This document shows, one piece after another, positions 6,743 through 11,986 of a stretch of DNA of 11,986 bases. How positions within the stretch are numbered: the stretch's first letter is position 1; each line of letters begins with the position of its first letter. A program made the translations under genes and the position numbers. Origin of the DNA: Gammaproteobacteria bacterium (GTDB lineage Bacteria > Pseudomonadota > Gammaproteobacteria > Poriferisulfidales > Oxydemutatoraceae); assembly GCA_007570905.1 (NCBI GenBank), contig RKSI01000092.1, positions 1 to 11,986 on the forward strand. Direction: 5' to 3'. The notes beneath the pieces are model-generated. The model saw only the letters and a list, made by a program, of their open reading frames with translations. It was not told the origin of the DNA and made no database searches.

Positions 6743-7983
6743 GTGCCCGGCATTGAATACCTCATCGGCTGGCGTTACACGCGCGGCAAAAAACAGAACC
6801 ATTTCATCTCGTTCGTATCGCTGATTTCGATGCTCGGCATCGCCGTCGGCGCCACCGTCATCATCACCGTGCTGTCCATAATGAACGGCTTCAAGGAGGA
6901 GATACGCGAGCGCATGCTGGACATGGTGTCGCACGCGACGCTGGTCGGCGCCGGCGCCGGCATTGACGACTGGCGAACGCTGAAAGACGAACTGGAAAGC
7001 GACGCCGATGTCGTCGCCGCGGCGCCGCTGATAGACATGCAGGGCATGCTGATGAACGGCGACCGCGTCAGCGGCGCCTACATGCACGGCGTGCTGCCGG
7101 AACTGGAGGCGCGGGTTTCCAATGTCGCCGGGCATCTGCAGTCGGGGTCGCTGGAACTGCTCGAGGCCGGCGCCTTCAACGCGATACTCGGCGACGCGCT
7201 GGCCGGCCATCTGCGCGTCGCGCCCGGCGACCGCGTCACCGTCGTCAGCCCGCAGACCTCGGTGACGCCAGCCGGCATCATCCCGCGCATGAGGCGTTTC
7301 ACGGTGGCCGGCACCTTCAAGTCGGGGCTGTCGCAGTTCGACCGCAGCATCGCGCTGCTGCACCTGGAGGACGCGCGCAAACTGATGCGCCTGGACGGCG
7401 CCGTCAGCGGCGTTCGCCTGCGCCTCGCCGACCTGTTCGAGGCGCCGCAGATTACGCGGCGGCTGAACCTGCTGCTGTCGCCCGAATACGGCGTCGTGGA
7501 CTGGACGCGCAGCCACAGCAATTTCTTTCGCGCGATTGAACTGGAGAAACTGCTGATGCTGATTGTGATGACTCTGATTATCGCCGTCGCCGCCTTCAAC
7601 ATCATCTCAATGCTGGTCATGGTCGTCATCGAGAAGCGCGCCGACATCGCCATCCTGAAGACGATGGGCATGGCGCCGCGGCGCATCATGAAGATATTCA
7701 TCGTCAAGGGGTGCTTGATCGGGCTGGCCGGCAATGCGCTGGGCGTCGCCGGCGGCGTCGCGCTGGCGAGTTACCTGGAGCCGCTGGTCGGCGCCATAGA
7801 GCGCGCCACCGGCTTCCGCTTTCTGTCGCCGGATGTGTACCCGATCACCGAGGTTCCGTCGCGGCTGCTGGCGTCGGATGTCGTGCTCGTCGCCGCGCTG
7901 GCGTTCGTGCTGACGGTGCTGGCGACGATTTACCCGGCGTGGCGCGCGGCGCGCATCCGTCCCGCCGAGGTGCTTGGCGAGTC

Positions 7984-7987
<4 letters not shown>
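6743..7987 (+). CDS. lolC: LolC/LolE-family lipoprotein-releasing permease
   Basis: Membrane subunit of the LolCDE-type transporter, which lifts outer-membrane lipoproteins from the inner membrane and passes them to LolA. It has 414 residues. The start is GTG at 6743. The N-terminus EYLIGWRYTRGKKQNHFISFVSLISMLGI is typical of the family (seen here as GWRYTRG at 9-15). Membrane helices lie at about 22-46, 268-296, 313-345 and 377-399, with a large periplasmic domain after the first. The loop at about 171-185, containing TPAGIIPRMRRF, resembles the LolC Hook that binds LolA. The protein ends with the family motif YPAWRAARIRPAEVLGES. Only one such permease is present before lolD ends the operon, so it may be a LolF-type homodimer; the LolC name is by hook resemblance only. 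It starts 2 nt after ccmI and overlaps lolD by 4 nt. Confidence 0.92.
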
Positions 7988-8670
<683 letters not shown>

Positions 8671-8701
8671 CCGAAAAAATGGCCCGAAAAATAGCGCGAA
8701 A

Positions 8702-8775
8702 CCCGCCGCCGCCGGCGCCGCGGCGGGCACGCTGTGCCCGGCGTTAGCGGGGCGGCGGGCGTCTTTTTTGTTTTT
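8702..8775 (+). terminator. Intrinsic terminator after lolD, likely bidirectional
   Basis: The arm 8702-8710 (CCCGCCGCC) pairs perfectly with 8751-8759. A nested hairpin lies at 8724-8740 (CGGGCAC, GCT loop, GTGCCCG). Four bases after the outer stem comes a T-tract with one G at 8764-8775. A competing stem is 8702-8708 with 8721-8727. Read on the minus strand, these hairpins are followed by TTTCGCGCTATTTTT, so the site may also end the DUF2062 transcript. The 3' arm and the T-tract lie inside the last codons of DUF2062. Confidence 0.75.
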
Positions 8776-9256
8776 GCGAGATGATTTGCAGGCGCCACAG
8801 CAGGCGCACCAGCGTGTAACTCACCGCCGCGCTGGTGGAGGCGGCCAGCAGGCAGCCCAGCAGCAGCGGCTGCCACACCTGCGCCAGCCCGGTGGTCAGC
8901 CACGCGAGGCTGATTTCGTATTCAAACGGGACAAACGAGGTTCCAAGTACCGTTTGTCCGATTTTGTAGCACATATAGAAGATCGGCCCCATTGTCAGCG
9001 GATTTGTGATCCACACTGTCAGCACCGAGATGGCCATGTTTCCGCGCAGCGCGATGGCGGCGAGCGCCGCAATCAGCATCTGGAAAGGCACCGGAATGAA
9101 AGCGCAGAAACTGCCGATTGCGAAAGCGGTGGCGACGGAGCGGCGGTTGATATGCCAGAGGTTCTCCTTGTCGATCCAACTGCCGAGCATGCTCAGGCGG
9201 GGGTGCTTGCGCACCCCGACATGGGGGAACAGTCGTTTGATCCATTTTCTGGGCAT
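8744..9256 (-). CDS. DUF2062 membrane protein
   Basis: Conserved membrane protein of unknown function, DUF2062 family, often found beside comEC or lol genes in gammaproteobacteria (recalled). It has 170 residues from the ATG at 9256, giving MPRKWIKRLFPH. The hallmark stretch NLWHINRRSVATAFAIG, then FIPVPFQM, lies at about 33-60. Hydrophobic segments lie at about 41-70, 77-105 and 124-150, including WITNPLTMGPIFY. The tail is basic (QKQKRRPPPR). Upstream in-frame ATGs (9280, 9295) exist, but 9256 gives the usual N-terminus. The ribosome site is weak (GGAAAAACAACG before the ATG). It converges on lolD and diverges from comEC. Its 3' end shares DNA with the lolD terminator. Confidence 0.9.
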   Translation of the reverse strand: MPRKWIKRLFPHVGVRKHPRLSMLGSWIDKENLWHINRRSVATAFAIGSFCAFIPVPFQMLIAALAAIALRGNMAISVLTVWITNPLTMGPIFYMCYKIGQTVLGTSFVPFEYEISLAWLTTGLAQVWQPLLLGCLLAASTSAAVSYTLVRLLWRLQIISQKQKRRPPPR

Positions 9257-9293
9257 CGTTGTTTTTCCGGCGGCGCGCATTTTGCGGCGGCGC

Positions 9294-11588
9294 ATGATTG
9301 TAATGAAATTGAACGCAAACTTCCAGATGATTGCCGCGATACATTTTGTCGCGCTGCTGTTTCTCGCGGGCAACCTCGCGCTGCACGGCTTCGCGCAACT
9401 TCCGCCTTTGGCGGCGGCGCTGCCGGCTGCGGCGGCGCTTGCAGGGCTGGCGTCGCGCCGCGCGTGGGCGCTGGCGGCGGGCGCCTTCGGCGCCGGTTTT
9501 CTGTGCGCGCTGCTGGCCGCGCACGACCGCCTCGGCGCGGTGCTGGCGCCCGAACTGGAGGGCGCCACGCTGCACATCGCCGGGCGCGTCGCGTCGATAC
9601 CGCTGGAACGCGGGCGTTATTCGGTCCTTGACCTGGATGTGGAGCGCGTCACCGGCGCCGGCGACGCGCGCACGCCGCGCAAGGTGCGCGTTAAATTGTA
9701 CGGCGGGCATGAGCAAGTGCGTGCCGGCGACCGCCTGCAAATGCGCGCGCGCCTGAAACGCCCGCGCGGTTACTCCAATCCCGGCGCCTTTGATTACGGC
9801 AAATGGCTTTTCATGCGCGGCATCGGCGCCACCGGATACGCGCGGGACTGGGAGAAAACCGAAGACGGTTCGCGCTGGTCGCCGCTCGTCTGGCGTCAGG
9901 TGTTGCTGGACAAACTGCGCGCGCACCGCGCCGCCCATCTGGATTCCGTCGCCGCGCTGTCGCTCGGTTTCAGCCAGTCGCTCGCGCCCGAACACAGCCG
10001 CGTGCTGGCCGCGACCGGCACCCGGCATTTGTTCGCGGTGTCGGGGCTGCACATCGGCCTGGTTTTCGGCATGTTTTTTCTTGCGCTGCGCGCGCTGTGG
10101 TCGCGCCTTCCCGCGGCGTGCCTGCGCTGGCCGCCGCAGTGCGCGGCATCGGTCGCGGCGCTGCCGTTCGCCTTCGGTTACGCGCTGCTCGCCGGGTTCT
10201 CGCTGCCGACGCAGCGGGCGCTGGTGATGCTGCTGTGCTTTGTCTTCGGCACGCTGCACAGGCGGCGGCTGACGCTGGCGCAGGCGCTGTCGGCGTCGCT
10301 GCTGGCGGTGCTGCTGTGGGACCCGTTCGCAAGTTTGTCGGTGTCGTTCTGGATGTCGTTCACGGCGGTCGCCTTTATCGTGCTGTTTGTGACGGCGTCT
10401 GTGCGCGCACCGGGATGGCGGCAATGGGTTGGAATGCAGGCGGGTTTGTCGCTTGCGATGATATTGCCGGCCCTGCTGTTTTTCTCGCGCGGCTCAGTGA
10501 TTGCGCCGCTCGCCAACCTGGCGGCGGTGCCGCTGGTGAGTTTTCTGGTGCTGCCGGCGTCGCTGCTGTCCACCGCCTTCGCCGCGTTCGCCGAACTGCC
10601 GGCGTCGCTGCTGCTGCGCGGCGCCGACGCGCTGTTTGAGGCGTTCTGGCGCGCCGGCGCATGGCTGGCCGCGTTTGACGGCGCCGAGTGGTTTCACCGC
10701 CCGCCGGCGTGGGCGCTGCTGTCGGCGGCGGCGGGGGTCGCGTTGCTGGCGCTGGCGCGCGCGCGGCTGAAACCGCTGGCGCTGGTCTTTCTGCTGCCGC
10801 TGCTGAACCAGGCGTCGCCGCCGCCCGCGCACGGCGATTTTGAGGCGGTGTTTCTGGATGTCGGGCAGGGTTTGTCGGTGTTTATTGCGACCCGCCGGCA
10901 CACATTGCTATATGACACCGGCCCGGCGTGGCCGTCGTTCAGCACCGGCGAGGCGGTGGTGGCGCCTTATCTGAAGTCGCGCGGCGTGGCGAATCTTGAC
11001 ATGTTGATTGTGTCACACACCGACAACGACCACGCCGGCGGCGCCGACGGAGTGCTGCGTCATGTCGGCGCGCGGCAACTGCTGGGCGGCGAGGCGTTTG
11101 ACGCGGCGGGGCGGCGCTTTGAGGCGTGCCGCGACGGGCGGCAGTGGGTCTGGGACGGCGTGCGTTTCGAGATTCTGCACCCGGCGGCGCCGCTGCGCCG
11201 CGCCGGAAACAACGCCTCGTGCGTGCTGAAAATCACCGCCGGCGGGCGTTCGCTGCTGCTGACGGCGGACATTGAAAAGGCGGCGGAGCGCAAGTTGCTG
11301 AACGACGGGCGCGTCGCCAGCGAGGTGATGCTGGTGCCGCACCACGGCAGCCGCACCTCGTCGGCGCCGGCGTTCATTGACAAGGTGTCGCCGCGCCTCG
11401 CGGTTGTGACTTCGGGCTACCGAAACTCGTTCGGCTTTCCGAAGGAAGACATCATCCAGCGCTACCGCGACCGCGGCATCCGCGTGCTGAACACCGCCGA
11501 CACCGGCGCGCTGACGCTGCATTTCTCGCCGTCATCCGGCCTGCACATCACCGCCCACCGCGACCGGACAAGGCGCTACTGGGATTGA
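9294..11588 (+). CDS. comEC: ComEC/Rec2, DNA uptake channel
   Basis: Inner-membrane protein that carries single-stranded DNA into the cytoplasm in natural transformation. From the ATG at 9294 it has 764 residues, close to the E. coli homologue YcaI (about 754). Two N-terminal hydrophobic segments are followed by an OB-like DUF4131 region (about 85-190). The Competence channel domain (about 220-500) begins with TGTRHLFAVSGLHIGLVFG. The metallo-beta-lactamase-like domain (about 515-750) has LDVGQGLSVFI, the metal motif SHTDNDHAGG (575-580) and VPHHGSRTSS. All three domains look intact. The start is uncertain: ATGs at 9294, 9303 and 9327 are possible and none has a clear ribosome site. The frame is open back to 9006, but that part is antisense to DUF2062 and not family-like. 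A complete ComEC suggests DNA uptake is possible, but no other competence gene is in the window. Confidence 0.93.
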   Translation: MIVMKLNANFQMIAAIHFVALLFLAGNLALHGFAQLPPLAAALPAAAALAGLASRRAWALAAGAFGAGFLCALLAAHDRLGAVLAPELEGATLHIAGRVASIPLERGRYSVLDLDVERVTGAGDARTPRKVRVKLYGGHEQVRAGDRLQMRARLKRPRGYSNPGAFDYGKWLFMRGIGATGYARDWEKTEDGSRWSPLVWRQVLLDKLRAHRAAHLDSVAALSLGFSQSLAPEHSRVLAATGTRHLFAVSGLHIGLVFGMFFLALRALWSRLPAACLRWPPQCAASVAALPFAFGYALLAGFSLPTQRALVMLLCFVFGTLHRRRLTLAQALSASLLAVLLWDPFASLSVSFWMSFTAVAFIVLFVTASVRAPGWRQWVGMQAGLSLAMILPALLFFSRGSVIAPLANLAAVPLVSFLVLPASLLSTAFAAFAELPASLLLRGADALFEAFWRAGAWLAAFDGAEWFHRPPAWALLSAAAGVALLALARARLKPLALVFLLPLLNQASPPPAHGDFEAVFLDVGQGLSVFIATRRHTLLYDTGPAWPSFSTGEAVVAPYLKSRGVANLDMLIVSHTDNDHAGGADGVLRHVGARQLLGGEAFDAAGRRFEACRDGRQWVWDGVRFEILHPAAPLRRAGNNASCVLKITAGGRSLLLTADIEKAAERKLLNDGRVASEVMLVPHHGSRTSSAPAFIDKVSPRLAVVTSGYRNSFGFPKEDIIQRYRDRGIRVLNTADTGALTLHFSPSSGLHITAHRDRTRRYWD
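9297..9325 (-). promoter_or_regulatory. Candidate sigma70 promoter for DUF2062
   Basis: On the minus strand, TACAAT (9302-9297) differs from the -10 consensus at one base. TGGAAG (9325-9320) is a poor -35, with a 17-base spacer. It would give a leader of roughly 30 nt before the ATG at 9256. The elements lie inside the first codons of comEC. Confidence 0.4.
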
Positions 11589-11614
11589 GGGGCGTCCGCC
11601 GCATTTGATAAAAT
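11585..11614 (+). promoter_or_regulatory. Extended -10 promoter before the right-edge gene
   Basis: TAAAAT at 11609-11614 (five of six to consensus) is preceded by TG at 11606-11607, giving an extended -10. TTGAGG at 11585-11590 (four of six) is a -35 with an 18-base spacer. The -35 overlaps the comEC stop codon. Transcription should start near 11621, which is just after the first ATG (11619), so translation may start at 11628 or 11634 with a very short leader. Confidence 0.55.
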
Positions 11615-11618
11615 AGCG

Positions 11619-11986
11619 ATGCCGGACATGCAGATGAAAGCCGAGGAAAAACAATATCTGGAGATATTTCTGAACCCTGTCAGGAAGTGCAGGGAATACC
11701 GGCCCGGATTCGGGCAGGGGAAGGCGCGGAAGGGGCTTTCGCCGACCGAATTCAAGGCCCTCTACGGCGCGGATTCTTTCTACTCGTGGATGGGGCTTGA
11801 TACCGACCTGATGTACGCGGCGCACCGGGCGGCGGGTGGAATGACTTCTGTGTACCGCCAAATCGGCATTGGCTGCGAATGCCTGTTTCGCGCGATTCTG
11901 ATTGATGCCGCCGGTTACACGGACCCCGCATTCGCCACATGGTCCTACACGGCCAGAACCCGCTCAAAAAAGACCAGGAGGCTTTC
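11619..11986 (+). CDS. Unrecognised protein, 5' part, runs off the right edge
   Basis: The frame is open from the ATG at 11619 to the window end, giving 122 residues with no stop. In-frame ATGs at 11628 and 11634 are alternative starts. There is no signal peptide or membrane segment, so it should be cytoplasmic. The N-terminal part is charged (MKAEEKQYLEIFLNPVRKC); then come GLSPTEFKALYGADSFYSWM, GLDTDLMYAAHRAAGGMT and YRQIGIGCECLFRAIL. It reads like a real folded protein and not a chance frame, but I cannot assign it. A type II restriction endonuclease is a loose impression only. Codon use is unlike its neighbours: of 11 arginines, four are AGG, one AGA, three CGG and three CGC, while lolD uses almost only CGC. 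This suggests later acquisition. It starts 30 nt after comEC with its own promoter. Confidence 0.7.
   Translation, partial: MPDMQMKAEEKQYLEIFLNPVRKCREYRPGFGQGKARKGLSPTEFKALYGADSFYSWMGLDTDLMYAAHRAAGGMTSVYRQIGIGCECLFRAILIDAAGYTDPAFATWSYTARTRSKKTRRL

Noticed and set aside
6470..7516. 348-residue minus-strand open frame over ccmI and the Lol permease
   Set aside because: It is antisense to two clear genes, has low-complexity composition and no recognisable motif.
9006..9293. N-terminal extension of ComEC
   Set aside because: The frame is open, but it is antisense to DUF2062 and its translation is not ComEC-like; ComEC length is already normal from 9294.
8922..10424. 500-residue minus-strand open frame across comEC and DUF2062
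   Set aside because: It is Arg/Gln/His-rich, lacks any domain, and mirrors a well-supported ComEC; a usual shadow in GC-rich DNA.
11532..11967. Minus-strand open frames at the right edge
   Set aside because: They oppose a plus-strand frame with better composition, a good promoter and conserved-looking blocks.

Overview
The window looks like a chromosomal piece from a GC-rich proteobacterium, most likely a gammaproteobacterium. It carries a full System I cytochrome c maturation (ccm) cluster in the order ccmABCDEFGHI. This runs straight into lolC/lolE-lolD, followed by a DUF2062 gene and comEC. The lol-DUF2062-comEC order is familiar from Pseudomonas-like gammaproteobacteria; that is recalled knowledge, no search was run. 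I cannot name a genus.

Layout. Positions 1-440 hold the 3' part of ccmA, whose N-terminal part with Walker A lies left of the window. Its frame contains a 33-bp tandem repeat array that runs off the left edge. A diverged 64-bp tandem duplication spans the ccmA/ccmB junction. From 497 to 8670 ten more genes lie on the plus strand (ccmB, C, D, E, F, G, H, I, lolC/E, lolD). Gaps are at most 6 nt and most junctions overlap by 4 or 8 nt, so this reads as one translationally coupled transcription unit. It ends at a GC-rich hairpin with a T-tract near 8702-8775. DUF2062 follows on the minus strand (8744-9256). The divergent gene comEC fills 9294-11588. After a 30-bp gap with a good extended -10 promoter, a gene with different codon use starts at about 11619 and leaves the right edge still open.

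How the genes work together. CcmA/B/C/D load heme onto CcmE in the periplasm. CcmF, with CcmH and CcmI, transfers the heme to apocytochrome c, whose CXXCH thiols are kept reduced by CcmG and CcmH. The LolC/E-like permease and LolD ATPase release lipoproteins from the inner membrane to LolA. ComEC is the inner-membrane DNA uptake channel.

Most of the window is ordinary housekeeping. The parts worth a second look are the in-frame 11-residue repeats in CcmA, the duplication fossil at ccmA/ccmB, the Gly/Ser linker in CcmI, the single Lol permease in a ccm-lol operon, and the foreign-looking gene at the right edge. I did not find a convincing new multi-gene system.
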